Positions 50,016-61,587 of a stretch of DNA of 64,000 nt are shown one piece after another. The notes beneath the pieces were generated by a model, which ran no database searches, was not told the DNA's origin, and saw nothing but the letters and a program-made list of their open reading frames with translations. The DNA is from Syngnathus acus. Its lineage: Eukaryota; Chordata; Actinopteri; Syngnathiformes; Syngnathidae. Location of the stretch: contig NC_051094.1 in assembly GCF_901709675.1 (NCBI RefSeq), forward strand, positions 14,828,501 through 14,892,500. The letters are read 5' to 3'. Position 1 is the stretch's first letter, and every line of letters begins with the position of its first letter. The translations under genes and the position numbers were made by a program.

Positions 50016-52015
50016 AGTAAAGCCATCGCCACTTAAGAGTTTACAGTGTGTGCCAAGGACACTTCGCTACTGGAACTCCTTTGTGAACATTTTTTTTTTG
50101 TGGCGTTTGCCATCTTTGATCATGACCGATCCCCAGACAGAACCAGCGCTGTATGCAATGGTGACTTTCATCAAAAGTCAATTTGTAATTGTGGGGATAT
50201 GTGTGCACCTCTCACTCAACATTCCCATCAACACTCCAAAAAACATGGTGAGATCAGCCTGACCTTCATTTGGCCCAATTCTCCACAGAGGAAGCATCTA
50301 TCTATTATAGCCTCTAATAACACAAGTTGCAGGTGTATGTAGGCTGTTGAGCTTGTCATGTAATGGCACTTTCTGCTTCAATGCTGTGCCCTCAGCTTTG
50401 TAAGCCCATTAGTTTTTGGTTTTAGTTTTTTGGGTCTCTTCACTCTCTACTGGCCTGCTCCTTAAGCTTTGATGGAACTCGGGAGGAAACTAGGTTTACT
50501 TACTCACTGTTTTACAGTTGCAACATATTAATATTACTTGTGTATGTAAGCAGAGAGACCGTATCTAACTGTGTTTTGACAAAAATATCATTTCCCAGCG
50601 TATATTCAGTGGGGAAAGCGTCTATGCTGTGATTTTTTTTTTAATATATATATATAAACGTTCACAAGGTACATAGAAAAACATTTAATTTCAGCATCAT
50701 TTTATTAAATAGCGCATAATAGATTTATGTTTGATAAACAATCAAGACTGATCAACACGTATAGAGAAAGCAATTAAAAGGCAACGTGTCTCAGAAGGTG
50801 CGAATCTGCCTTGTTCAAGAGGGCTGACTTTTGCACTTAGTCCAATAACAGGGCAGATGTCAAAAGGGACTCGAAGAAGATGGGTGGCTGAACTGTTTTA
50901 ATGGATAATCTGGGCTTTTAGAGCCAAGTCTATGATGACGAATTTCTATATTGCCATACAGTTTAAGTTAAGTTTGTTCAAGTGTCTTTTCTGGATTCAT
51001 TTTGTAGCAAAGAGCTCTGTATATCTTTTGTCTTCAACACTCCTTAGTTTGGTCTGGAGCTTCTTCCAACAATTCAGTTGATCTCAAATTTATTAAGTGG
51101 ATCTCAAACTTATGCTTGTGTTGTCACCCACTGAGCAGCAAAGGCTTCACTCCGTGTTAAAAGTTGTTTTTGTTCATGCAACCTTTGGTCAGATGGTCTG
51201 CCATGTGGAATATGTGGATCAAAAACACATTTGCGCTCATGCAAAACAGATTTCTTAAAGAGGGACTTGAATTCCAAAGCTTGGCTAGTCCTATGTGTTT
51301 CCGTGGTGTCACTAGAACACCACTTTTAACCCATACTGCTGTTGCTGTGCACTGTTTAAGAGCCGCGAGTGCCTACACGCGTAGTGGCGTCGACCACATC
51401 CTGCTGACTGCTCCGTTTTCTCTATTCTGCTCACTTGGCCGATTTGGGAAATTTGAAAAGAGCAGCTTTTGACTGTCAGGAATTGTCACTGTCCGCTCTC
51501 ACAAGAAGCAAAAGGCCAGACGAGTGAGCATGTGCCAGTGTGACATCTTCAGCAGACTTTGTGCTGACTGGTGCTTGTGATCTGTTCCCCACGTTGTGCT
51601 GAGGTATGCCTGGCGTGACTTCAAATATTTTTGCATGTGCTGTTTTTTCTGTTCGTTTTTGTTTCGCTTTTAAACCCAATGCGTGAAATAACAGTGCTCT
51701 GAAATATTGTCATGTCAGTTGTACTTACCCTCAAGACAAGAGTATTTAGAATTGGAAGCTAAATTATCAACTTTTTGATGAAAAAGCGCATCAAACGAAT
51801 ATAGGATAATTATTTTTGTGCATGGCCTTTGTGCTTAGTCTGAAAACTCCCCTTAACACTTTAGCTCCTATTCAGCTGACTTGATACCCGTAACCATGGT
51901 TTTATTTGTGGTTGGTGATACTTTCAGTGTACTGTTTTGGTGTTTATGTACTCTGAATGTTTAGGTAGAATTTTATGCTGTTTTCAAGTTCAATAAATCT
52001 CAAATTTTTGTATTT
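50016..52015 (+). other. vps37b 3' UTR
   Basis: About 2 kb from the stop codon to a well-formed poly(A) site. It includes a short AT repeat near 50645. Open frames here are short and unrelated to known families. Confidence 0.65.
51992..51997 (+). terminator. Poly(A) signal of vps37b
   Basis: AATAAA followed within 20-40 nt by a T/GT-rich stretch (TTTTTGTATTTGTTG), the expected downstream element. Confidence 0.7.
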
Positions 52016-53497
52016 GTTGAAGTTTTTCCTCGTATTGATATTGACATCACATCCTTTCAGATCACCGGTATTTATTTTGTATTGAACAAGATGGCCATCT
52101 GGTGTCTTGGATTGATAATGCACGAGTATTTCCAGGAGCGGTTAATAAGGGTAGAAAACTGGCCCCGACACACAAGTTTGGAATATTCAAATTTTGGGTA
52201 AAACTTTAGGATAAGAAAAATATTCGCTATATAATTCATGACTGGATAACTTTTTAAAACTTGTCGTAGCACGCATTATATTGTTTGGTTAACCGTTAAT
52301 TGAACTGTCTGTATGACAAAATTTTACTCGGTGTACTTTAAATGCGGCAATGGTTATTTTAAAGTGTAATAAATTTGAGTTAATCGTGATGTTCGCATTT
52401 TTACGTCATTAGACCAAGAAGACTCATAATATTTGACCTGAACGGCTTTAACACCGGTAAGTGACTTGACTTTTAGTTTCTTTTGCTGATAATTGACAGC
52501 AGGTTGCAGCAGAGAGACGGGAAGACCTCCCATAATTGTATTTTTTATTTTGTTGCCTTAAAAATCTTTGTTAAAGAACAGTGACTTGTACTAAAACAAT
52601 GAATACGTGCTTTTAAAACTTTGGAGAAGGTCAAAACAAATTCACTTGCAAAGATATTTCCATAACAGCTAAAACAAATAATTGAAAAATAAACATGGGT
52701 ACAAATCGAAAATAAATCACAGGCGCAGGCATTTCGCGTCGGGATTGCATCAAACAAGCACCTCATTGTTGAGTGAATTCTGGTATTGAATTTGCAGCAC
52801 AGAACGCAGGGCGTTTGTGAACGCACCCCTAACCCACGTGTCACGTTTCCATAGTCACGTCACCGAGGCTCCACCATGTTGTAGGAAATCCACCACTGCT
52901 CCACACTGACAGATTACACTTTAATCTGTGGAGGAGGATACACTGTCAAGACGAGCTCAGTATCTTGGAAGGACTTTTCGTTTTGCTATGTGCTTCCTCA
53001 AGGTTGTCATTTTTCTCCGGGGAACGGCTTGTACCTAGAAGATGAATCGCCGGTCTTCATTTGCTGTCTTTTCCTGTTCACCCACTTGCCACTACATTAA
53101 AATGTTAGCTGGCTAACTAGCGAAAAATAGAGTAACTCAATCGGATTATCTTGCATCGACTCCCTTCGCTCTAGGTAATATCAAGGTTTTTTTTTTTTCT
53201 TTCTTTCTGTAGTTGACGGTGATTACAAAGCAAATAAGCTACCGCGTCTATTCTGCAAGCAATTATTAAACACCGCAATTATTCTCAAGCACTAATGTTG
53301 CTGCAAGTAAGCTAGCACCCCACAAAAGATCTGGAGCTCCGAGTCGAGCCTGTTTTTTCCCCCCACCTACTGTTTGTTTGTAAAATCAAAATTTAAACCG
53401 AAAGTGAAGACCACCAAGCCGATGTGCGACTCCGTTTCAAGCTAGTCGGGAAAAGAACAGTCCATTATTTCAATAGAGAAATACAAAAGAAGCGATA
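52016..53497. promoter_or_regulatory. Upstream region and 5' UTR of the unidentified gene at 53498
   Basis: From about 52800 the sequence becomes richer in CpG (for example AGTCACGTCACCGAGG), consistent with a promoter. 52016-52800 shows nothing recognisable. Confidence 0.35.
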
Positions 53498-53558
53498 ATG
53501 TCAGGAAAGGATAAAGATAAACCAGAGAAACAATCCACAACGGAGCGGCTCATTAAAG
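53498..53558 (+). CDS. Probable first coding exon of an unidentified gene (partial)
   Basis: An ATG opens 20 codons rich in Lys, Asp and Glu (begins MSGKDKDKPEKQ, then TTERLIK) and runs into a consensus donor AAAG/GTGAGT at 53559, phase 1. It is preceded by a long CpG-containing leader as expected for a 5' exon. I do not recognise the protein, and no second exon in the right phase was found to the right, so intron 1 would exceed 10 kb. Function cannot be stated. Confidence 0.5.
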
Positions 53559-56500
53559 GTGAGTGATTGTCTTCACGCGCACTCACCATACAGTCTTTTT
53601 CTTTTGCACTGCGTGCTGCTTTTTGAGTTATTTACAAGTAACCGCACCCTAAAAAATGTCTGCAGTTTCCTTCGTGCTGTAATGAAAGATGTATGACTCA
53701 TTCTAAATGCTTATTAATCACCTGTTCCATCAATGCAGATTCTGGAAAACGATACTGTGAAACCCAATAACTGCATCATCTACACTGTGGTTATTTTGTT
53801 TATGTACTTGGCATTTCGGCATAAATCAAAGGAGAGTCACAGTCCTGTATTGGTGCTCACTGCCCTTGACATTTAGGAGAGATGACTACCTAATTCTTCA
53901 GGGCCTTGCTCACTCACGGGAATACCCAAGGTCTGATCGGGTTGCTAGCAGGACTTGACAAGAGGGATTCTGTCACCCTGTGGTCTCTCTGCTTCATTGA
54001 ACAGACAGGACACCATTTGTTGTGTCTACCCAAGACAGGCAGCGCCAAGGCTGAGGTAACTCCCAGGAGAGAGAACCCAACTTGGGCCACCACACCAGAA
54101 CTACTACTTAGAGCAAGCACAGCCCACATCCCTGTCTGTCTGCAAGGGCACTCCGAGAGTGTCCTGCCAAGGGGACTGGAATGCTCAAGTGTGAGCCAGT
54201 AGAGAGTGAGTGAGTTAATTGTGGAAAGAATCTCCCCAGTGATCTTCCCAACATGGCCAGCCGCATGCTGCTCAGAGTGAACAGAGGAACCTGAGAAGGA
54301 AAAAGGGTGACTTTTCATAGAACCATTTCTGATTTAGGGAAAGCCCAAAACCAATATGTTTAATTAAAATGGGATCGCCTTTAAATCTGTGGTAATACAA
54401 TGTAATCTGTCTCATATTCCGGAAGTAGCTGCTTTGCTTCTCTACTCTAACTAATGGCTTTAAGGTTTCCACCATGCAGTGTAGTTCAGTTTGGTTTATC
54501 GTGGTCCAGTTTAGAACAGTAAACCTTGACCAAGTTTGTATTGCCACTGCAGGGTTTTTAGAGTAGTTGGAACAGCTACAGCATTAGCTATTTAAATAGC
54601 GTGACAACTAGCAAATAATTGAACAAAATAATACAAACACTGAATGAAAGCCAGAATTAGCTTTTGTTCTTGTTCATGCGTGGCTGTCAATAAAAAGAAG
54701 ACAATTCCTCTGGAATGCATTCCCAATGTTACACAGACGTACTTCCTTGTGTCAAGCCCTAAACTTCAGGGCCACCACACAGTGAGCGTTGAGGCGGAAC
54801 TCTAATGAACACTTGCACAGTGTCTCTTGCACAATATTTGATGAGTGGATGAGTCTCGGCCACTGGATTTAGGTCTATTCAATATTTGAATTGGTTCGAC
54901 AATGTTGTGACGTTGCAAATTTTAGCCAAGTCAAAATGTACAGAAGCTGTCACGCAGGCGAAAAATCCATTTCTACATGAGCCAGACCCAACGCTGTGCA
55001 TCGCCAAGTGATAAAAATGGAGTATATTCTACAGTACACATGAATTGTGTTTTTCAACAATACTTCACCATATGTATATTTTCATATGTACTTGTAGATG
55101 AAATTTTGATCCTTGGGATATTTTTACTAAAGTTACTGTAGTTTTACTAACAATTAATTGTCATCTGGCAAGTATTCTAATGTACGTGATAGGAAAACTA
55201 GGTATGTAAGAAACGGCCCTGATGGTTTTATCTTATTTTTTTTTACATGCTTGAGTTTTTCAAACCTTCCACTTGTGGGAAAAAGTGTCATCCGTATGTC
55301 AAACAGTTTCAGAGCTTTATGATTTGCACCGTGATGCTACAGTACGCCATCATTTCTGATGTAGTATTCAGTAATGTTTAAAATTTTACAATTTCTTTTA
55401 ATCCAGACCTGCAGGTGCCTAGATGTCTTAAAACTGTTGAAGGAGATCTTCTGCTGTTTGAAATGATACAAAAATGGCTATAAGAGCAGATTTAGCTCGC
55501 TACCACCACACCAGGTTTGACTGACGGTGATGAAGAATAAACCCAAGGATTGGCGAATTACCATGCAAGGATAATGCATTCACTGATAATTAGAGCAATC
55601 TGAAGAGGTTTTATAATTCACCCAGCAACAGTCTGCTCCATTCATCTCTATCCAGCCGCATCTTTATAATTCAATTCTGTGTGTCGTATTGATTCTGAAA
55701 CAATAGCAAACATATTCCGGTTCAAACATACACTGGTTCATAACACTATCCCCAGTGGACAGGGCGGTAGATAGTAGTGCTTTTGTTTCTTGAGTCGTTT
55801 GTAGTCATGCCAGAAGGTGTGGGTGTTGATGCAGTGCAGCAGTAGCCCAGTGCGTGTCTGTCGTTTTGAAGAGTTCATCAAACATTAATGCTAATTAAGC
55901 CAGGCGCTTTCTAATAAGACACCCAGCTCAGGGTGTGTATCCCTATTTATTTTTAACAAAACATTTGTCCTTACTTGGGTGCAAAACTTACTTCACCCTG
56001 TTGTAAGAGTAAACATTTGTGCTTGTTTTATTTCCCTGCTCTCTGTTTGAATGAAGTGCTGCTGTTCAATGACAGACAGAGCTACTTTTTCTATCGGTGT
56101 TTGAACAGGTTGCTCTGGCCACATTTGGCGACGGACTTTCCATTTATGTTTGTTATAGGCTGTTTATTATTGTGTGTGTGTTTATGTGTTCTTCATGGTC
56201 AAGTGCTCAAATTTGGTCGGCATGTTTGCTGCATTCACTTTTTCCACTCTTAACTTGTCGTGACCACCACGTTAGGGCTACCAAGATTGTCAATAATTAA
56301 TGTCAATACTCAAGTCATTTATTTATCTGGCGTTATATTTTCCTTTTGAAAATGCCTCGTCTTCCGCTTCTCGTGCTGGCCGTAGACCTTGTGTATGCCT
56401 TGGTGATGCAAAAAGGAAGCACGTTATGCCTGATATTTTTGACTTCGGGACAGTCGTGTCTGGAAGCTAGCTTTAGCTAGCACGCACAAGCTACCTACCA

Positions 56501-57050
56501 TGTGCATCTGATGGAACCCCTCACACAATGTACATAATTGACCCAGATTCTACTGTTGGCCACAATGCAATGTGAGATTCTACTCAAGGTAAGCCATTTG
56601 GAACAATAAAAACAGCTCAGGGTTTTTCTTGCATTCAATATTTCATGGCAGTCACCTCCATCAAACTGTTATACTGTTTGCAACCTTTTAGGAAGCCTGA
56701 GGAAATATCAACATTTGCAACGTGCGCAAACACTTGTGGCTCAGTGAGATACTGGCTTAAGCACCGCAGTAAAAGCTGTATGTATTTATCTCTGATGGCG
56801 GCTGGCGGAATCTTACGCATACGTTTTAGGTAGGGGTGTAACGGTTCACCATACCCATGATTCAGTTCAAGTTTTGGTTTTTAAGTAACGGTTCAGTTCA
56901 AACTTCGGTTCGGTTTAAACATTAAAACAAATTTGAAAAACACAAATATGTTTAGTTGTTGAAAACCTCCAGACAAAATATCTTGATTTTATTGCAATAT
57001 TAAGACCATGTACATGACTCATTTATTTATGTTATAATAACATCAACAAT
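53559..57050. other. Putative intron or intergenic sequence, no gene seen
   Basis: No splice-bounded conserved exon is recognised. A 98-codon frame at 53906-54202 lies in a GC-richer patch but has no family resemblance, and its upstream AG joins out of frame with the exon at 53498. Confidence 0.5.
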
Positions 57051-57051
57051 A

Positions 57052-57325
57052 ACGTGCGGGTTTGATTCCACCTCCGGCCCTCCCTCTGTGGAGTTTGCAT
57101 GTTCCTGTGTGTGTGGTTTCCTCCCACATCCCCAAAACATGCTTTGTAGGCCGATTGAGCACTCTAAATTGCCCGTAGGTGTGAGTGCGGATGGTTGTTC
57201 GTCCCTGTGTGCCCTGCGATTAGCTGGCAACCAGTTCAGGGTGTCCCCCACTTACTGCCCAATGACAGCAGGGATAGGCATGCCCGCGAACCGCGTGGGG
57301 CCAAGCGGTATAGATGATGGATAAT
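57052..57325 (-). repeat. Teleost dispersed repeat, reverse orientation
   Basis: Reverse complement of the family at 58060: GGTTTGATTCC..., TCCTCCCACATCCCCAAAAC, CTGGCAACCAGTTCAGGGTG and a terminal GATGATGGAT. Confidence 0.75.
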
Positions 57326-58059
57326 AACATCTCTTTAGACCAGTCCTCAATAATAAGGTACTTCTAATTAACCTCAATTAACTCAACCAAAACTACATCA
57401 AATAAACATTTGTTTTATGATCAGTCTACTTTGTCATAATAAAATAAGTGAAAGTGTTCTTGAACCAGTCTGAGGTATAACAAAAAGAAATAAAACAAAC
57501 ATTTCTCTTAAGAGCAGCCAACAGTTTTTAATAAAAAACTAATATAAATGAAAAACCTCTCAAACTGATCTCAGGTAGAAAAAGGATGAATAAAGATCAA
57601 TTCTTTAAATACCAGTGTGTATTGTCTAAAGTAAACCAAAAACCTGACACTTGTCTGAGGTAGAAACCGGATGGATAAAAATCAATTCTTTAAAGACCAG
57701 TCTATATTCTCAGGTGAGAGGCTGGATGTCTGTGCTGTTATTACAATGTCAACTGCAGAAGAGAAAACCATCTCACGAGCAACATATGTTGCTGGGACTC
57801 CAAGAGAGTTTTTAGCCAATCTACCTAACTCAAGCTCACTCAAGGACTGGTCCATTCCTAGTACCTTGGCGAACGTCCGTTGTGCTTTGACAACTTGCAG
57901 TATATTTCTCATTTGCAGTGCTGTTTTGACTTGGGATATGTTTTTGCCATTTGCAGTGTTTTTTCTTTGCTTTTATTTTGTGGATTGTAAGTTTGCTTCC
58001 ACTTGTTGGTTTTATTTGCAGTTGCCACAACTTTTTACTTGCAGTGTTTTTGCCATTTG
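57326..58059. other. Sequence between repeats, no gene seen
   Basis: AT-rich, with internal partial repetition of phrases such as CTTTAAA.ACCAGT.TAT and GTCTGAGGTAGAAA, hinting at an old tandem repeat. No coding exon recognised. Confidence 0.4.
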
Positions 58060-58415
58060 CATCTATCCATTTTCTGAACCGCTTCGTCCCCACGGGGGTG
58101 GCGGGCGTGCTGGAGCCTATCCCAGCAGTCTTTGGGCAGTAGGTGGGGTACATCCTGAACTGGTTGCCAGCCAATTGCAGGGCACACTTAGGCAAATACC
58201 CATCCACAGTCACAATCACACCTACGGACAATTTTGAAGTCCTCAATTGGTCTACCATGCATGTCTTTGGAATGTGGGAGGAAACTGGAGTACCCTGAAG
58301 AAACCCACGCAAGCCTAGAGAGATCACGTAAACTCCACACAGGAAGTCTGAATCAAACCCTGCACCTCAGAACTGTCAGGCGGACATGCTAACAGTGTAC
58401 CACCGTGGCGATTAT
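58060..58415 (+). repeat. Teleost dispersed repeat, fullest copy in the window
   Basis: Runs from ATCCATTTTCTGAACCGCTT through GGCGTGCTGGAGCCTATCCC, TTGCCAGCCAATTGCAGGGC and TGTGGGAGGAAACTGGAGTA to GAACTGTCAGGCGGACATGC. The family is abundant in fish; its class is not deduced here. Two other copies are at 44668 and 57052. Confidence 0.8.
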
Positions 58416-58790
58416 TATTATTATTGTATCTTTCATGTTTCAAATGTTTTCAGTCTTTTCCCTTGTTGCCCACTGTATTAGTCAAATAAAATTAATAAAA
58501 TAAATACAATTTTGATAACGCATTCATAACTTGATGTGAGGGCATTTCCTGTTTTCTTTGAATAGTCATCATTTTTTTGAAAACGTGCTTTTTCCTTCCA
58601 GCTTTCAAGCAGCTGTCTCAAGTGTGTCTGGGCTTTTAAGTAAACAGCCCCTGAATCTGGAAGCCCTTGCTAATAGAGGCTTTACCTAATCTGTTCTTAA
58701 AACTTGCACCACCTCAGCTTACAGCCCTCTTCATGGCTGTGCCGTAGGCTGAAGAGCACTTTCTTGTTATTTATTCCACACCAGTCAATG

Positions 58791-58813
58791 TATAGTTATG
58801 ATTTATGTGCGTT

Positions 58814-58847
<34 letters not shown>

Positions 58848-58868
58848 CGCACATAAATCGTAACTATA
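58791..58868. repeat. AT-dinucleotide tract bounded by 21-bp inverted repeats
   Basis: TATAGTTATGATTTATGTGC at the left is mirrored by GCACATAAATCGTAACTATA at the right with one mismatch. A (TA)n run lies between them and a second (TA)n run follows to 58910. It can form a hairpin or cruciform. Confidence 0.85.
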
Positions 58869-58873
58869 TATAC

Positions 58874-58914
<41 letters not shown>

Positions 58915-58918
58915 ACAC

Positions 58919-59330
58919 AGTCATATGCAAAAGTTTGGCTTTCATGATTTTCTTTTATAAATCATTGCTTGTTCGAATCAGCAATTTCAGTTAAATATAT
59001 CATATATCAGACAAACAATGATATTTGAGAAGTGAAATGAAGTTTATAGGATTTACAGAAAGTGTGCAATCATTACTTGAACAAAAGTAGGCAGGTGCAT
59101 AAATGTCATCATATGCAAAAGTTTGGGCACCCCTGATCATTTTCAAGATTTTCCTTTATAAATCATTGGAAATCATTGGTTGTTCGGATCAGCAATTTCA
59201 GTGCACCATTTCTCTGACAAAACCATTAAGAACAGATACAAGTTGTTGCAAAATCAGGGAAAATAAAAATCAGAAAAAAACTTTTTTCAGACAGTGTTTT
59301 ACATGTATGGGGAATTTGCTTTGATAACCT
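58919..59330. repeat. Dispersed repeat (ATATGCAAAAGTTTGG...), internally duplicated
   Basis: The phrases CATATGCAAAAGTTTGG, TTTTCCTTTATAAATCATTG and GATCAGCAATTTCAGT occur at about 58921-58995 and again at 59111-59205. This is a known style of abundant vertebrate DNA-transposon-like repeat. Non-coding. Confidence 0.6.
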
Positions 59331-59812
59331 GCTACACATAAAGATGATATAAATAAATTTGGAAATATATAGTGTGTAAAAAAAACAAATGTAAGCTGTA
59401 TAAGAATAGTATCTGCCTTGGTGTGTCAATGTATGAATTTGCATATTCACTAATAGGTTAATCTAGTGCAATTTTTTTTTCTCTCTTTTGAGGTAGATGT
59501 GTCATGTACATTACCCCTATTTAAAAATAGATGTAAACAAACATCTCACATATAATCAAGTTTAGCAATGACCTGTAACTCACATGAGAAAGGATGGGTT
59601 AATTTTCATTTTATCACAAAATTCAAAGGTTTAGACCTTACATGTCTAAGAAAAAAAGTCAAGTGGTGTTTAATATATCTTGCTTGGGTCATCTAAATCT
59701 TAGTAAGCAGCATATGTGAGGATAATTAGATACTGATACAGTAGTAACAATTGGACAATTTAAAAGCAACCGTGATAAAGTTATATATTGAAAAGGATTA
59801 CTCCAAACTCAC
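59331..59812. other. Sequence with nothing recognised
   Basis: AT-rich; no gene, repeat family or RNA recognised. Confidence 0.4.
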
Positions 59813-60289
59813 CTCTCTTTTTGGCAGACTTTTCATTACTTGGGCCACGAGATGTGAAGGTACAAGAGGTCACTTCTATGACTTCTGGCATCAGCCCATC
59901 TGAAATGATGATTTTTAAGTACAGAAAAAAATATGTTAAACTTATCTTATTAGGACAGCAAACACACTGATCAAGGGTACAGTTTCTAACAGCAAACTAA
60001 AGAGAAAAAAAAACTATCTACACTTGTGCTCATAAGGAGTTATTTATTACAATAATGTCCTGTAGAACCAATCTTGTTGGAACCAAATTTGGATTTTGGT
60101 AAATACTAGACAGGAGCAGATATAAATGTAATGGACTTGTAATATTTAAAAGTGGTGGAATTAAAAAAAATAAAAATCAATATTGAAAACGAGTAATGAC
60201 CTTAAACTGCAGTTTTACAAACTCACCTTTCTTTTTGGCCATTTTTTTCTGAGTTGAACGACACATGGACGCATGTTTCAACAATCCAT
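59813..60289 (-). CDS. Two possible homologous short exons of an unknown minus-strand gene
   Basis: On the minus strand 60227-60289 (63 nt) and 59813-59899 (87 nt) each sit between an AG and a consensus GTGAGT donor. Both are multiples of three, both are open in phase 1, and they start and end alike (DGL..., ...AKK[KR]). They look like duplicated cassette exons with a Lys-rich end. No start, stop or other exon in the same phase was found; a third AG/GT-bounded stretch at 60488-60592 has stops in that phase. It may be chance or the edge of a multi-exon gene. Confidence 0.25.
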
Positions 60290-60546
60290 CTATAGGTGTG
60301 TGTGCCACTGGTTTGTTGAGGCTCCATGAGGAGAACCACTAAAACCATGTGATCCAATGGTTGGCTGAATGCTGTTTAAGGTACCTTCTGACTAAAGAAC
60401 AGCTTTCCAACTAAAAGCTGTAAACTAAGAGAACAAGAAAAGCTCTACAAGGTTTATTTCTTACAACAAAGTCTAACTGAATGTTACCTGTAGGCTGGCA
60501 TCCTGTTTGATGCTATCATCAGGGTAAGAGTCCTGCAAAGTTCTGG
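60264..60546. repeat. Segmental duplication, copy 1 (283 bp)
   Basis: Matches 60989-61271 at a constant offset of 725 bp without net indels and at roughly 95% identity. It includes part of the candidate short exon at 60227-60289. Confidence 0.92.
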
Positions 60547-60988
60547 CTGGTTCAAGCAGCGCACCATCAACAAGAGCCTGAGAGCCTGTCGCCTGGAATT
60601 AAAACCACAAATAACTTACCAACATCATACAGACAATATAAATGACATCTCAGGACCTGTATAGTTAAATCATGTGAAGTTAGTCCCCAAAACCAAACAT
60701 GCCCTTCTAACTAAAGTGTTCCAGTCAGTTCTGGATGTCTCATCAGGTCCTATAACAGCAACTTTATGGATGTAGTGGAGCATCATTCAGCATGACACTT
60801 TAGCCGTTTAGCTGTTGAGGATGTGTGGAACTATAGCTGTAGTATAATCAGCCTCTAAAATGTCCATAACCAAAAGTATGATCTAAAAACATAAGACAAC
60901 CTTCGATCCATACGGAGGGCCCCACAAGTAGACATATTTCAGAAATCTGTTATTATGTGTGTGTGAATGATTGGCTTGGTTGGACCCC

Positions 60989-61271
60989 CATGGACGCACG
61001 TTTCAGCAATCCATCTACAGGTGTGTGTGCCACTGGTTCGTACGGGCTCCATGAGGAGAACCACTAAAACCGTGTGATCCAATGGTTGGCTGAATGCTGT
61101 TTAAGGTACCTTCTGACTAAAGAACAGCTTTCCAACTAAAAGCTGTAAACTAAGAGAACAAGAAAAGGTCTACAAGGTTTATTTCTTACAACAAGGTCTA
61201 ACTGAATGTTACCTGTAGGCTGGCATCTTGTTTGATGCTATCATCAGGGTAAGAGTTCTGCAAACTTCTGG
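60989..61271. repeat. Segmental duplication, copy 2, abutting TTAGGG repeats
   Basis: Second copy of 60264-60546. Its right end (TTCTGG) is directly followed by the GGTTAGGG array, whereas copy 1 continues into CTGGTTCAAGC. Confidence 0.92.
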
Positions 61272-61423
61272 GTTAGGGTTAAAGCTAGGGTTAGGGTTAG
61301 AGCTAGGGTTAGGGTAAGAGCTAGGGTTAGGGTTAGAGCAAGGGTTAGAGCAAGGGTTAGAGCTAGGGTTAGGGTTAGAGGTAGGTTTAGAGCTAGGGTT
61401 AAGGTTAGAGCTAGGGTTAGGGT
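61270..61423 (+). repeat. Degenerate telomere-like repeat, TTAGGG on the plus strand
   Basis: About 150 bp of GGTTAGGGTTAGAGCTAGGG-type units. Pure GGGTTA hexamers alternate with GAGCTA and GAGCAA variants. It ends inside a tRNA-like copy at 61424. Confidence 0.9.
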
Positions 61424-61460
61424 TGAGAGTCCGGAGCACTAATCACTACACTATGGAACC
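61424..61460 (-). pseudogene. tRNA-like 5' half, truncated at the anticodon loop
   Basis: Minus strand begins GGTTCCATAGTGTAGTG and runs to the anticodon-loop sequence CTCTCA, then turns into the telomere-like array. The T arm and 3' acceptor strand are missing. Confidence 0.8.
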
Positions 61461-61543
61461 CTCGCTTATGGAAGTTACGTATATGGTTTTATGGAGCAGC
61501 TCACAAGCAAATAGATAGGAATAGGTAAATGCCAAAATAGTTG

Positions 61544-61587
61544 AGGTTCCACTGAGAGTTGAACTCAGGTCGCTGGGGTGAGAGTCC
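61544..61587 (-). pseudogene. tRNA-like 3' half, truncated at the anticodon stem
   Basis: Minus strand resumes at GGACTCTCACCCCAGCG, continues through the T arm and ends TGGAACCT. The 5' half is replaced by the CCCTAA-like array starting at 61588. Its spacer toward 61461 is a normal array spacer. Confidence 0.8.

Noticed and set aside
53906-54202. 98-codon frame as a second exon of the unidentified gene
   Set aside because: Joining from the donor at 53558 to the AG near 53900 gives an early stop in the required phase, and the sequence resembles no family I know.
60488-60592. 105-nt AG/GT-bounded stretch on the minus strand as a third cassette exon
   Set aside because: It is open in two phases but has several stops in phase 1, the phase shared by its two neighbours.
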